64,000 bases of DNA, from assembly GCA_022577435.1 (NCBI GenBank), contig JAKOON010000012.1, forward strand, positions 14,560,585-14,624,584, given 5' to 3'. Positions 14,516-24,243 of this stretch are shown here, one piece after another. The number at the start of each line of letters is the position of its first letter. Position 1 is the first letter of the stretch. The notes beneath the pieces are model-generated. The model searched no databases, had not been told where the DNA came from, and saw only the letters and a list, made by a program, of their open reading frames with translations. The translations under genes and the position numbers were made by a program. Origin of the DNA: Embiotoca jacksoni. Taxonomy: Eukaryota; Chordata; Actinopteri; Embiotocidae.

Positions 14516-17342
14516 TGGCTTTCAGTGTCTCTGAGGCTGTAGTCTCTTGTAGGTTCTTAATGCCACCAGCTGGTACACACTGGTACTAAAAAGGTAGAGT
14601 GGACAGAACTCATCTGGTTTTAGGGCAAATTTCCTCCTTTTGCTGTTTTTTTTATTTATATGTTTTGTGATATGCCCCAACACAGAACAAAAGCAGGAAT
14701 AATGTCCAAAAAGAAAGTGAAAAATTTATGAAAAGAAAAATGACAGTCAGATATGCATGGTAACATTAAGCAGCATACTTTCTGTAAGTATAGAATCAAC
14801 TATGTGTAATACTGCAGAACTGCACTCACTGTTTTTTTTATGTACTTATGGGTGCAGTCTTACTTTCTATAAAGTGCATATGATGGACTCCTTCTGGTCT
14901 TTACTGCCACATTATGGTGTAAACTGGTACTGCAGATTTGGGAACCAGGAAATGTTTGAAAAGGAGTTCTCCCGTTTCATTGTTTAGTTTAGTTCACTTT
15001 AATATAACTTTAAAATCCCCTGTGTCTGAGTACTTATATTATTCATGTTGTGGGGACATTAATCTGTTTATACAGTGACATTTGGTGACAAATAGCAAGT
15101 TGCCTTAAACTAAATCATTAAATTTCATTATGAAGACTTTCTTTGAGGTTAGGTTTAGGTAAAGGTTTGGGGTAAAAGCTATGTTTAGGCAGATAGTAGT
15201 TATGGATAGGGTTCAGAAAAGTCTACAAGAAATGAATCTAATTGAATGCAATGTTTGGAAAGGAAATGGTTGTGTGTTGGCGTGTGTTTCATACCTCAGA
15301 AACAGGACTTTCCTCATCAAGGTCACTACAGTTGAGAGCCAGCAGACCCATCACTCTGAGAACCTTGCTCCGTCTGCAATAAAAAACAAGATGTGTTGAT
15401 TTCCAGTTTGGATATCAACACATGACTTTCTTTAAGTAGTATTTTCAATTGCTGAAATTCTGAAAAGAACAAAAACATTAAAGCTTGTAACCTGCAAACA
15501 AAAAGCACAAGAACTTTGTAAACTCTTACTTTTCTCTCATAGACCATGCTAAACCATGCTGTGTGTTAACAGCAATAATTATTATAGTTGTTAAAGAACT
15601 ATTAAAAAAGGAAGGAGAGAGAGAGACAAAAGTAGAGTGAGTGGGGATATGTGCACATTTCTAGGTGTTATGTCCTACAAGTGTGTTTCTGGCCATGAGG
15701 TCAAAAAAAAACATTTTGGGCTTTTATAGCATTTCTCTGATTGAAAGTTCAGTCACATCAAATGTATTGATAGTAGCCATTTTTCAAAAGTTCCTGCAAC
15801 TTCAAATAAGCCATGCAGTCATGTCCCTGTTTCCCTGAGCATACCATACATAATGTACTTACACATCCCAGTTAGAAGCTTGTCGCAACTGCTTGGTCAA
15901 TATTGGCAGCTGAGTGAAGGAGGGAGATCAGAGAGACAAAGAGAAAAAAGAAAGACAAACAAGATTAAAAATAAACATATATGTCAGCAAAACATTGGTT
16001 TCAGGTTCATTATGACTTTTTCATAGATTGCTAAAGCGACTGTATTGAGCACTTAAAATAAAAAGTAAAATAATTGTATATTCTTTCATGTCTAATGGAT
16101 GAGAAGAACAGACAAGATGGACAAAACAATTACCATCATTGTATATCAGTCCTATTATGCCTTACAAAAAAAAAATAAAAAAATTATTGAGTTAACTTTT
16201 TCATGTGTTAAGTTGCAACTAAATTCTTAATGTTCAATCGTTACCTTAAAAACATATAATGTATGTTCTCAGGTATTCCTTATTTAACCCTGAATAATTA
16301 TATGTGATTTTGTCCTTATACTAATGTACTGACTGCCACTTGACCAATGATTAGCTGGGAACAAAAATTCATAACATATAGAAATATGTTAACGTTTACA
16401 AACATACCAAGAAAAAACAAAGGTCTAAATTGTACAATGTAAAGTTTGTAGTAGTATGTAGTGTTGATATCTAAAACGTTTTGTCAAACTGCACAGGTAT
16501 GCAATTAAACCAATAACATTCCCACAGGGATCCACAGTAAATATATGTTTTCCTACCAGCATTGAGTTAATCAGCTTGTTAGCAATAACTTTATGTCCGA
16601 CCACAGACCAGAGGTAACACAGCAGGTTGAGTCTAGATCGAATGGCTGTGGAGGGAGGAGGAACACTGGAGGGGCTCTGTTCTTCCAGGGATGAACAGAC
16701 CCGTGACAGAAACACAGTCCACTCTTCATCACTCAGAGACTGCAGCTTCTCAACTGGAGGAGAAAGGAGAGGAAATAAAATCAGCATCAAGATAAATTGG
16801 GGCCACTGAGATCCTCTTTACTTCCTGCAGGACACTAACCTCGCTTGATACCAACTCCAATAAACATACCTGAATATGCTGGTACACACAGGGTTTTAGG
16901 ATTGAATCGCACAGGAGCACTCTTATAAATCTGATAAACAGAGAACACCACAAAGTAAGCTTCGGTTAGAGCTGTTTCTAGAGCCACTTGTTCCATTGTG
17001 TTCAGCCAAATATTGTTTAGCTTATACACATATATTGTGTGATGGGGTTATAACACAACACAAAAAGCAGGAAAGGCTTCTCACAAGCAGACTTACTACT
17101 TAAGATAATGTAAGGTCCAATAGATATATTTGAAGGAATTAAAATACCCTGAAATATGGAATAGCCTGGGTACAATGTGCTTGTACCTTGGGGTTGTCAA
17201 TGATTTGGGTGACAGTCAGATCAGAGTCAATATGGAGAAGACTCTTCACACAGGATGTGATGTCGGTATCAGTTCTGACCTGCGAGGAGGGGAAAGGAAA
17301 GAGTGACCATCAAAAAGTTTACCTCAGCAGAAGAGAATATAC

Positions 17343-17395
<53 letters not shown>

Positions 17396-20300
17396 CCTTA
17401 GGTGCAGGGTTCTGGTTTGAGGAGTCTGAGGTACTGAAGCTCCTTCTTGAGTTGGCACAGGAACTGGAAGAGCAACAGGAAGAGAAGAAAAGAGTCTGAT
17501 CCCCTGTGGCTATGTTTCGGAGAAGTGAAAGTGGATGTTCATCACTGGGGTCACTCACTCTAAAATTACATTTCATAAATTGATCACTTTTCCATCCAGC
17601 ATTTGTAGGTGTGTGTAGAAGAATTTTTAGAAAAGACTAACTTTAATGTAAAACATTTGAAATACAGTCACATTAGACTGATATTCTTCCACAAAAAGAA
17701 TACATTAACTATTAGCTAATTGTAAAACAGGTTGACCACCTTAGCAAAAATAACTATGACCCAGAAAGCAGAAAGACAAAATGGAAAACCTGAGCAGAAA
17801 AATGGCCTCAGTGTTGTCCTCATCCACGCCACTCTTTGGCCTCAGCTCTGATACATTATCTGGAACAGTAAGCACATTAAGTACAACATCAGATTTTGTA
17901 GGATATATTATGATACATCTGAAACACATGCCTTAGTGAAAGTTGGAGCAAACTCTTTAATCAGGGGTGAGATCTGCACAAATGAAACCATAGCAAACAG
18001 AAAAACAGCGTCATGTCTGGAGGAAACCAGGCACCGCTCATCACCTGGCCAATACCATCCTGCCAGTGAAGCATGGTGGTGGCAGCATCATGCTGTGGGG
18101 ATGTTTTTCAGTAGCAGGAACTGGGAGACTAGTCAGGATGGAGGGAAAGCTAAATGCAGCAATGTACAGAGACATCCTTGATGAAAACCTTCTCCAGAGC
18201 GCTCTGGACCTCAGACTGGGGCGAAGGTTCATCTTCCAACAGGACAACAACCCGAAGCACACAGCCAAGATAACAAAGGAGTGGCTTCAGGACAACTCTG
18301 TGAATGTCCTTGAGTGTCCCAGCCAGAGCCCAGACTTGAACCCCATTGAACATCTCTGGAGAGATCTGAAAATGGCTGTGCACCGACGCTCCCTATCCAA
18401 CCTGATGGAGCTTGAGAGGTCCTGCAAAGAAGAATGGGAGAAACTGCCCAAAAATAGGTGCTAACCTTGTAGCATTATACTCAAAAAGACTTGAGGCTGT
18501 AATTGCTGCCAAAGGTGCTTCAACAAAGTATTGAGCAAAGGCCGTGAATACTTATGTACATGGTATATTTTCATTCTTTATTTTTAATAGAACTTGCAAA
18601 AAAATTTAAACAAACTTTTTTCACTTTATGGGGTATTGTGTGTAGAATTTTGAGGAAAAACATGAATTTAATCGATTTTGGAATAAAGCTGTAACATAAC
18701 AAAATGTGGCAAAAGTGAAGCACTGTGAATACTTTCCGGATGAACTGTATCAGAAGATGTATGCAAAATGTCTGGGTATGAACTGGTTTATTATATTCTA
18801 AAATTACATAGCTTGATGTGACCAAGTATTTAAGCCCAATGCCTAACTTAAACCACATAAACGTAACAAAAGACAGACATCAGGGAATCTCTTACCGAGT
18901 GTGAATGACGTATTGAGCTGCAGTGTGTGGCACATCTGCCGGGCTCCAGACAGCACGGGATCATCTTCAGTTTTTGGCTCTCCCTCTCCTGTTCTCTTCT
19001 TTGCTTCCTCAATTTCCAAGCCCTGGCTTTTCCTTAAGGCTCCACAGGACATGCGTATGTTAGATTGTTGGCTATCAGTCCTTCTGTCAGAGGATCTATC
19101 AGTTGTTTCAGTTGTTTCATGTGAGGAGATTATTTTCTTCTTAGACATCCTATAGGCTGGCTGGGTGGTGGCTAGGTGGCTGTTGGGAAGCTTGTCTGCC
19201 TGTCCTGGAGAGAAAAGGTCACACGTCCTTGTGTGTCTGTGAAGATATAAAAAAAAAAAAAAAAAGACCAACTATGCATTACCTAATCTTTTGTAAGCAA
19301 ATATACAGAGATGCAGTAAAATACCTGCAACAACATGTCTGTCCTGTTGGAGCTTTAAAATCAAGAGAGATAATAATTGATCAACACACCTCAAGCTACC
19401 AACTTTGTCGTTGCCATTTCTTCCTCCCTCATCGTTTTTTTCATCCTCCTCTTCACCTTCTTCTGCGTACTGTTCCTCCTTTAGTACTTGTGTCCAGAAA
19501 GGGTGATTCAGCAGCTCTGGCCAGTCCATCCTAAAGAAGAAAAATATAACTAAACATTAGGACCTATGAAAATGACACTAAGCCCAGCATGCAAAGAAGT
19601 AGCAGTCTGAAGCATTTCAACGATTCAACATTAACATTAAATACATTTCACTGTCTGAGAAACTCAAGTATTTTACTTAAATCAAGAACTAGACTTGCTT
19701 TATCAATAAAACTTCTTTATAATACTCAGAACAAGACAATAGCTTCATTGTGTGGAGGACTCATCAAAATATAACCAACTTGATTGGAAACCATAACTAC
19801 TACACAACAATAGCATCTGCAGCATTGTGATGTTAACATCATATACACTCACTGTATTTGGAACATATGTAAACCTGCTTATTGGTTTAAATATCATGTG
19901 GCAGCAATACAATGCTTAAAATAATGCACATACAGGTCAGGAAGTTCAGTTAATGTTCGTATTAAACATCAAAGTGTGGAAAAAAAATGTCATCTCAGCA
20001 ACAAGTCAAGTCAGCTGGTTTGAGAATTTCTGTAACTGCTGATCTCACTGGAGTCTCTAAAGTTCACTCTGAGTGAAAAAAAACATTCAGGGACCAGCAG
20101 TTTTGCAGATGGAAACTCCTTTTTAATGAGAGGAGTCACTGGAGACTGGCCAGGCTGGTTTGAGCTGACATAAAGGCTACAGTAACTCAGATAACCACTC
20201 CGGGGTGAGCAGAAAAGCATTTCAGAATGCAAAACACGTCCAGCCTCGAGGCGGCAGACAGCAGAGGACCATGTCAGGTTCCACTCCTGTCAGCCAAGGA

Positions 20301-20998
20301 TAGAAATCTGAGGCTGCAACGGGCACTGGCTCACAAAAACTGGGCAGTTGAAGATTGGAAAAATGTAGTCTGGTCTGACGAATCTCGATTTCTGTTGAGG
20401 CTGCAGAGGGTTGGTTTAGAATTAGGCTTCGTCAGCATGAATCCATGAACCCAACCTGCCCTGCGCCAGTCAAGGCTGATGGTGGTGGTGTAATGTGAGG
20501 GGTTTGTTTTCTTAGCTCACTTTGTCCACCTTAATACTAACTATACATATTTTCAATGCCACTGTCTATCTGAGTATTGATACTGATCACATGCATCCTT
20601 TTGTGGGGCAAATGAGCAACAAACGCCAACCTGCTCAGTACATTTTTGTACATTTTTAGCTGGACATATGGATATTGAATCGTATTTGTGACCAAATCAA
20701 ATTGCAAGCTCCCTCAAGTTTTCCAGCCCTGATAAACGTTATGATGATGGTAGTAAAAGCAGTAGTATAGTGTGTGCTGGGACTGTGTGTATGGACTTGA
20801 CCTTTTATGTGGGTTTTTGTTGAGCAAGCCTTTCAGAACACTCTGGAAGTCCTGACTGGGAGGATCTGCAGAAAACACTAACAAACAACAGTAATAACTT
20901 CATTAAATAAACCAAAAAATACTCTACAACAGCAACATGCAAGACAAATGTATTTTGTCAAATATGACAATTGTGTGTGAGCTTATGTCCATGTGCAA

Positions 20999-21085
<87 letters not shown>

Positions 21086-23376
21086 ACCTGTCTGTCTGGG
21101 GGGTGATGGTTCCTGATGCAAAATCATCTCTGTCAGTTCAGTGTAGCTATCAGAGTAGAATGGAGGTTTACCTGGAAAACAAAAGCAGTTTAGTATAGTA
21201 TTAGTACAGTACAGTATATTAACATACAGTTCTTTCATCAGCTTTCATCATCAAGATTTTTTTCAGTCCAGTATTCATCAGAAATATCATCTTTATAATT
21301 CTCAAGAATAACAGACATCCAACAGAGCACAACAGCAAAATAAATAAATAATAATGTTTTTCATAATTTTCAATGTATGCATGTGTGTGCGTGGGAGTGT
21401 GTTTGCATGCAAGTACCAGTGTACACGTAGTAGAGTATACAACCCAGAGCCCAAAGATCAGAGCTCATATTGGTTTCTGATCCCTGTAAAACCTCTGGAG
21501 CACTGTACGCTGGAGAACCTGAAAATACACATATAATAATTATAAAAACAAATATAGTACAAGACAATCATATAGTTAATGTTAGAAAACTTATTTAAAA
21601 TACTGATAGAAATTGACATCTTTAGATCACTAAGCTCGCATATAGTACACAAGCTCCACAATGTATATAAGTTTTAGTTTCTGATATGATCTCCATGTAC
21701 CAACAACTGCTTCATCACCTTCTACCCCATCCACTGCCTCCTGACATTTTAAATCAAATTGCACAAGAGTTGTTTTTTTTGTCACCTCAGCTGAAATACA
21801 TCTCCTGATGTTGCACACCTATAAGCATAAGATTCCTGCCTACCTTGTTCACATGATCCCCAGCTGCCACTTAGTTTACCCAAGTACACACAGAATATGC
21901 AGTGTCCCAATTCAACGGGATCCAATAAAAATGGTATATCTTGGGGCTCCTCTTAACTAATCTCCTTAGCTTCTCCATGGATCAACTAAGAAATGACATA
22001 CAGACCAAACAGGGGGAAAGATGGTGGTCATCTGACCTTGTAATCTTTTCCTCATGTTGTCAAAGTTGTCTCCTTCGCCTGGCTCCTCAGATATAGAGAG
22101 TAAGGTAAAGAAATCCTCCAAAGTCTCTCCCTCTGCCTTGGACAGACAGAAGTTACCAAACTTCAGAATGCCACTACCATCTAGTAAGATCTACGGGGAG
22201 AAAGAAAGAGAAGTACTGTATTTATGTGATGATAATAATAATATTGTTGTTGTTATACTTTTAGTCTTACACATCAATGCAAATGCAAACCTTTGCAGGG
22301 GTCAGGTCAGAGAAAACGATTCCTAATTCATGGATGTGTTTCAGTCCTTTGACCATGTCCCATCCAAACCTTCTCACCACATCTTCTGACAGACTTCCAT
22401 CACGACTAACTACAGACTCCAGGGAACCGCCTGATATGAACACAGAGAAAACAAAGACATTGGCAATTTATCGGAAAATAGAAAGATGAAAGCAAGAATG
22501 AAGTAGAAAATAATATTAGGACCCAGATTGACTCCTGTTGCATTGTTTTAAAAACCAGCAATCAAATCTGTGTAAAAAAAAAAAAAACATGTGCCAGCTT
22601 ACAATCTAAACTTGAAGTGAATATGTGAGTAATGGCATAAAAACATATTATAAGGCTACTATTTGTGAGACGCTTTCAGTTTAAGATGTGCATCTCACTA
22701 TATATTTTTATAGATGAAGTTCAGCAGCATGTTGTTACATCTAATTGTGCATGACTGCTTATCTCAACTCCTTTCCAGACATAATTACTGACCTGTACAA
22801 AGCTCCACCACCAGCCAGAGGTGGTTACTTGTCTCATACCACTCATAGAAGCATACAATATTTGGATGGTCCACATCATGGCTGAGACGTACCTAACAAG
22901 ACAGAGAAATATGTACTGTAGACAAGTTGGTATTCTTCACTGCAAATCTCAGTGGCAAAATCCACCAAAAAAAATTGCATGCACTAATCACATGATCTCA
23001 TGATTCATTCAATTTGAAAATAACAAAGGAGCCAAAAGGCTGATGTTTAAAGCATAGATTTATTGCAGAGCAATTTTTAAGCCTGTAACAATAGTGTTAA
23101 AAACAATTATATTGGAACCATTGTCGGTGATTTCTGCCTTCTGTAGCAGCTTAAAACAACCATTATAATAGTAAATGAAAATAATGAAAATGTAACTGAT
23201 GTCTTAATGAACTCATAAAGTTTAAAATGCTATCCTACATGGTTAGTGATCTCAGGTCTCTTTGCTTTGCCGGTGCAGATGATGGCCACATAGTTAAGGT
23301 TGCCCTTCCTCCTTCCTTTATAGACAACAGAGCTACGACCCACTCCAAGCTCCTCATACAGGATGAAGTTCTCCAT
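4209..23376 (-). CDS. ulk4: ULK4 pseudokinase gene, N-terminal 722 codons (18 exons; gene continues past left edge)
   Basis: Eighteen minus-strand exons with GT-AG borders join in one open frame of 2166 nt. The protein opens with MENFILYEELGVGRSSVVYK, which matches vertebrate ULK4. The order is a kinase-fold domain (about residues 1-275), a low-complexity linker (about 275-500), then the beginning of the ARM/HEAT-like helical repeat region. Kinase signatures are degraded as in known ULK4: VAII replaces VAIK, FSDLTPAK replaces HRDxKxxN, and GNF replaces DFG, while APE is kept as SAPEVL. The family is a pseudokinase that binds ATP without normal magnesium-dependent catalysis. It is linked to ciliogenesis, neuronal development and microtubule control. 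Human ULK4 has about 1275 residues, so roughly the last 550 should lie left of position 1. Head-to-head with TRAK1, as in human. Identification is firm; exon borders come from splice signals and phase, not from transcripts. Confidence 0.96.
4293..9824 (-). other. ULK4 intron 17
   Basis: A 5.5-kb intron. It contains a purine-rich (GAG) stretch at 4300-4480, a short AAAAAG repeat at 7540-7568, and a Tc1-like transposon at 7849-9114. The rest is AT-rich DNA in which I see nothing. Confidence 0.8.
7849..9114 (-). mobile_element. Tc1/mariner transposon with long terminal inverted repeats (dead)
   Basis: The element is bounded by TA dinucleotides at 7847 and 9115. Long imperfect inverted repeats of about 200 bp are visible: the left block 'catttttcacgagttgaag' is mirrored by 'cttcaactcgtgaaaaatg' at about 9055-9073, and the inner block around 7950-8030 by 8900-8975. 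The minus-strand transposase survives as fragments (8220-8760). They include the region matching 'gggtgacatgtctggtaag' in the related fish family. Large deletions and stops make it non-functional. It lies within ULK4 intron 17 in the same orientation as the gene. Confidence 0.88.
9825..9932 (-). CDS. ulk4: ULK4 coding exon 17
   Basis: 108 nt, phase 0 at both ends. It encodes VVSTLTDLLRDNLRNNKIKQ and FLLPPLGEFLYLISSQ, matching LLTELIRENFRNSKLKQCLLPTLGELIYL of mammalian ULK4. Acceptor TTGTTCCAG, donor GTACTG. A 5.4-kb intron separates it from exon 16. Confidence 0.93.
11714..11777. repeat. CA/TA microsatellite
   Basis: A perfect CA tract (11714-11763) passes into TA repeats. Confidence 0.95.
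13173..13246. repeat. CA microsatellite
   Basis: A perfect CA tract of about 37 units. The flanks are also CA-rich (12945-12969, 13050-13120). Confidence 0.95.
14428..14516. repeat. GA-rich tract ending in poly-G
   Basis: An almost unbroken purine run (GAGAGG/GA) that closes with ten G. It is a homopurine-homopyrimidine tract able in principle to form triplex DNA. Confidence 0.9.
15035..15260 (+). repeat. Dispersed fish repeat (GTGGGGACA... / GGTTAGG family)
   Basis: The pattern 'ttgtggggacattaatctg' followed by 'ggttaggtttaggta' and 'tagtagttatggatagggtt' is a repeat common in fish genomes. The TTAGG-like words are part of it and are not a telomere remnant. Confidence 0.6.
15295..15373 (-). 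CDS. ulk4: ULK4 coding exon 16
   Basis: 79 nt in phase 2 to 0. It encodes RSKVLRVMGLLALNCSDLDE and ESPVSE (human: RAKVAHVIGLLASH). Acceptor TTATTGCAG, donor GTATGA. Confidence 0.92.
15374..16556 (-). other. ULK4 introns 15 and 14
   Basis: Two AT-rich introns (15374-15862 and 15910-16556) around short exon 15. No repeats or other features seen. Confidence 0.8.
15863..15909 (-). CDS. ulk4: ULK4 coding exon 15 (short)
   Basis: 47 nt in phase 0 to 2. It encodes LPILTKQLRQASNWDV, matching LLIQHLRIAPNWDI in mammals. Acceptor CACTCAG, strong donor GTAAGT. Confidence 0.9.
16557..16753 (-). CDS. ulk4: ULK4 coding exon 14 (start of helical repeats)
   Basis: 197 nt in phase 1 to 0. It encodes VEKLQSLSDEEWTVFLSRVC, a Ser/Pro spacer (SSVPPPSTAIRS), then RLNLLCYLWSVVGHKVIANK. 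This corresponds to the start of the alpha-helical ARM/HEAT-like region. Acceptor CTCCAG, donor GTAGGA. Confidence 0.93.
16870..16930 (-). CDS. ulk4: ULK4 coding exon 13
   Basis: 61 nt in phase 0 to 1. It encodes IYKSAPVRFNPKTLCVPAYS, matching the PPVKFDAKILHLPTYS motif of mammalian ULK4. Acceptor TTATCAG, donor GTATGT. Confidence 0.93.
17187..17279 (-). CDS. ulk4: ULK4 coding exon 12
   Basis: 93 nt, phase 0 at both ends. The end of the exon encodes IDSDLTVTQIIDNPK, matching the conserved TDSDLVVTPIIDNPK of mammalian ULK4. Acceptor CCTCGCAG, donor GTACAA. Confidence 0.93.
17344..17393. repeat. TG microsatellite abutting ULK4 exon 11 donor
   Basis: About 25 perfect units. On the ULK4 sense strand it reads CA and starts 4-5 nt after the exon 11/intron 11 border at 17397. 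Confidence 0.95.
17397..17559 (-). CDS. ulk4: ULK4 coding exon 11 (Ser/Cys-rich linker)
   Basis: 163 nt in phase 2 to 0. It encodes RVSDPSDEHPLSLLRNIATG followed by a Ser/Cys-rich stretch (FFSSCCSSSSCANSRRSFST) and NQNPAPK. I see no match to mammalian ULK4 here; support comes from the splice signals and the exact phase fit. The donor GTTAC leads at once into a CA repeat. Confidence 0.85.
17790..17859 (-). CDS. ulk4: ULK4 coding exon 10
   Basis: 70 nt in phase 1 to 2. It encodes DNVSELRPKSGVDEDNTEAI and FLLR, matching the conserved linker motif of mammalian ULK4 (TEFRPKS...SMFLLS). Acceptor GTTCCAG, donor GTTTTC. The donor is weak, but the frame on both sides supports it. Confidence 0.9.
17860..18895 (-). 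other. ULK4 intron 9
   Basis: A 1.04-kb intron, most of it a Tc1 fragment (18007-18747) in antisense orientation. The remainder shows nothing. Confidence 0.85.
18007..18747 (+). mobile_element. 5'-truncated Tc1-like transposon
   Basis: The open frame 18066-18464 encodes the C-terminal half of a Tc1 transposase: HGGGSIMLWGCF, FIFQQDNNPKHTA (second catalytic Asp) and SPDLNPIEHLWRDLK (third, Glu). The N-terminal half with the DNA-binding domains and first Asp is missing, and the tail is frame-shifted after KNRC. The right terminal repeat ends 'actttccggatgaactg' followed by TA at 18748; no matching left repeat is seen. It is antisense to ULK4. Confidence 0.92.
18896..19236 (-). CDS. ulk4: ULK4 coding exon 9 (linker)
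   Basis: 341 nt in phase 2 to 1. The acceptor ATCTTCACAG follows a T-rich tract and is chosen because only it keeps frame; the later TCTCCAG at about 19206 would shift frame. The product is polar and low in complexity, rich in Ser, Lys and Glu (KKKIISSHETTETTDRSSD). It lies in the poorly conserved linker after the pseudokinase domain. Donor GTAAGA. Confidence 0.88.
19390..19530 (-). CDS. ulk4: ULK4 coding exon 8 (end of kinase domain, acidic linker)
   Basis: 141 nt, phase 2 at both ends. It starts MDWPELLNHPFW, the last helix of the kinase fold (human: WTRLLQHSFW). A strongly acidic stretch follows (EEGEEEDEKNDEGG), which I do not recall from mammalian ULK4. Acceptor TTCTTTAG, donor GTGTGT. 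Confidence 0.93.
19531..20801 (-). other. ULK4 intron 7
   Basis: A 1.27-kb intron largely filled by a decayed Tc1-like element (19844-20620). No other feature. Confidence 0.85.
19844..20620 (+). mobile_element. Decayed Tc1-like element with left terminal repeat
   Basis: The left end 'tacactcactgtatttggaa' resembles the end of a well-known fish Tc1 family. The body keeps blocks such as 'gaggagtcactggagactgg' and 'aaaaactgggcagttgaaga', and a DESRFLL peptide (about 20380) that matches the WSDESRF block with the first catalytic Asp. It has many stops, a missing right half and no right repeat. It is antisense to ULK4. Confidence 0.8.
20802..20865 (-). CDS. ulk4: ULK4 coding exon 7
   Basis: 64 nt in phase 1 to 2. 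It encodes DPPSQDFQSVLKGLLNKNPH and KR, the helix G-H region (human: SSDFINLLDGLLQRDPQKR). Acceptor TTCTGCAG; donor GTCAAG after AAAAG. Confidence 0.93.
21001..21082. repeat. TG microsatellite at ULK4 exon 6 donor
   Basis: A perfect tract of about 41 units. In the ULK4 sense it is CA and begins 5 nt after the exon 6 border at 21088. Confidence 0.95.
21088..21171 (-). CDS. ulk4: ULK4 coding exon 6
   Basis: 84 nt, phase 1 at both ends. It encodes GKPPFYSDSYTELTEMILHQ then EPSPPRQT, matching the GKPPFFSES part of mammalian ULK4. The donor GTCATAC runs straight into a CA tract of about 80 bp on the sense strand. Confidence 0.95.
21417..21518 (-). CDS. ulk4: ULK4 coding exon 5 (APE motif)
   Basis: 102 nt, phase 1 at both ends. 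It encodes GSPAYSAPEVLQGSETNMSS then DLWALGCILYYVYT, the P+1 loop, APE helix and helix F of the kinase fold. Acceptor TTTTCAG, donor GTACTT. Confidence 0.95.
21519..22036 (-). other. ULK4 intron 4
   Basis: 518 bp; nothing recognised. Confidence 0.8.
22037..22190 (-). CDS. ulk4: ULK4 coding exon 4 (degraded DFG)
   Basis: 154 nt in phase 0 to 1. It encodes ILLDGSGILKFGNFCLSKAE, then an acidic activation segment (GETLEDFFTLLSISEEPGEG). GNF stands where active kinases have DFG, and human ULK4 has SNF. Acceptor CCCGTAG, donor GTCAGA. Confidence 0.95.
22291..22430 (-). CDS. ulk4: ULK4 coding exon 3 (degraded catalytic loop)
   Basis: 140 nt in phase 1 to 0. It encodes GGSLESVV, helix E (FGWDMVKGLKHIHELGIVF) and SDLTPAK. 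The HRD motif is FSD and the catalytic-loop Lys/Asn pair is absent, consistent with a pseudokinase. Donor GTTTGC. Confidence 0.95.
22431..23238 (-). other. ULK4 introns 2 and 1
   Basis: Introns 22431-22792 and 22893-23238 on either side of exon 2. AT-rich, nothing recognised. Confidence 0.8.
22793..22892 (-). CDS. ulk4: ULK4 coding exon 2
   Basis: 100 nt in phase 0 to 1. It encodes VRLSHDVDHPNIVCFYEWYE followed by TSNHLWLVVELCT, the alphaC helix to hinge of the kinase fold. It is nearly identical in character to mammalian ULK4 (YEWYETSNHLWLVVELC). Acceptor TTGTTAG, donor GTCAGT. Confidence 0.95.
23239..23376 (-). CDS. ulk4: ULK4 coding exon 1 (start codon, glycine-rich loop)
   Basis: 46 codons, phase 0 at the end. 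The ATG at 23376 follows a CCACAGCAG acceptor, so the start lies at the very 5' edge of this exon and an upstream non-coding exon is expected. It encodes the glycine-loop region LGVGRSSVVYKG and the beta-3 strand NYVAIICTGK, where the canonical lysine of VAIK is replaced by Ile. The donor is GTAGGA. Confidence 0.95.
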
Positions 23377-24243
23377 CTGCTGTGGAAAAGAAATAAGAGG
23401 CCCCAAAGTAATAGTTACTCAAAAAGGAGAGTTTGTCATCAATGAGAAAAAGAAGCAGAAAAATTAGACCCAAAACTAATCATACAATATCATAAAAGTT
23501 GAGTGTTTACTGGAATTGTTATCTACTCTGGCAGAAACAACATCATATTTGAAATACTTTGCTAATTATCAAAGTTTACATCATTTTAAAATGACCTGAA
23601 ATCTCTTTAAAGTTGTGGGTTGTTTGGTCTGACAGTGGCCAAGTCTTTATATAACAAACATATAAATACACACAAATAGAGCACTCACGTTATGGGTTTA
23701 TATGATCAAATCCAAAATAAATAAATGTAGTTAAATGTACACTTAGTGTGTGTCTACTGTACTCCTTTCCTGATAAGTTCACTATATAAGGAATTGACAT
23801 CGAGCACAGGCCATTTTTCCATAATTGGTCTATAATTAATCAACGACACAGGTCTCGCTGCTTGATCAGAGTGGAAAAAACTGTTTTAAGAGGGTTTTAA
23901 CTTTTAGCCAGCAACACAGGACACTAAAGTGTGTGTTAACAGGGCATTTGTAAAGTAAACAATTTCACGTTTAGGTGGCAAATAGCATTTATAGCGTTCA
24001 CATAAACGGTCAAATGAGAGATGAGCCGTTGGCCTGTTTGTGGTCTGGCGTCGTTAAAATTGTCGCCTAATCAGTTGTCCGCTTCTAACAAGACGGCAGT
24101 TAGATGCAATGCTTAAAAAAAATAAACGTAATTACGTGGAAAAATGCACGTTACTACACGCAGCCTTAGAAAATGTACGGTCACGATTAGGGATGCTATT
24201 TCTTACACTTCAATGCAAATGTCAAAAGTACGTGAGAACTTAC
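23377..24243 (-). other. Presumed intron in ULK4 5' UTR
   Basis: Lies between coding exon 1 and the candidate 5' non-coding exon. No repeats or open frames of note. Confidence 0.4.

Larger units (their letters stand above)
9933..15294 (-). other. ULK4 intron 16
   Basis: A 5.4-kb intron. Apart from microsatellites at 11714-11777, 12945-12969 and 13173-13246, a GA/G-rich tract at 14428-14516 and a dispersed fish repeat at about 15035-15260, I see nothing recognisable. Confidence 0.8.

Noticed and set aside
15145..15213. TTAGG-like words that might suggest an interstitial telomere
   Set aside because: Irregular, and part of a dispersed fish repeat with the 'gtggggaca' opening.
19207..19236. 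TCTCCAG as the acceptor of ULK4 exon 9
   Set aside because: It would shift the frame; the acceptor at 19237-19238 keeps it.
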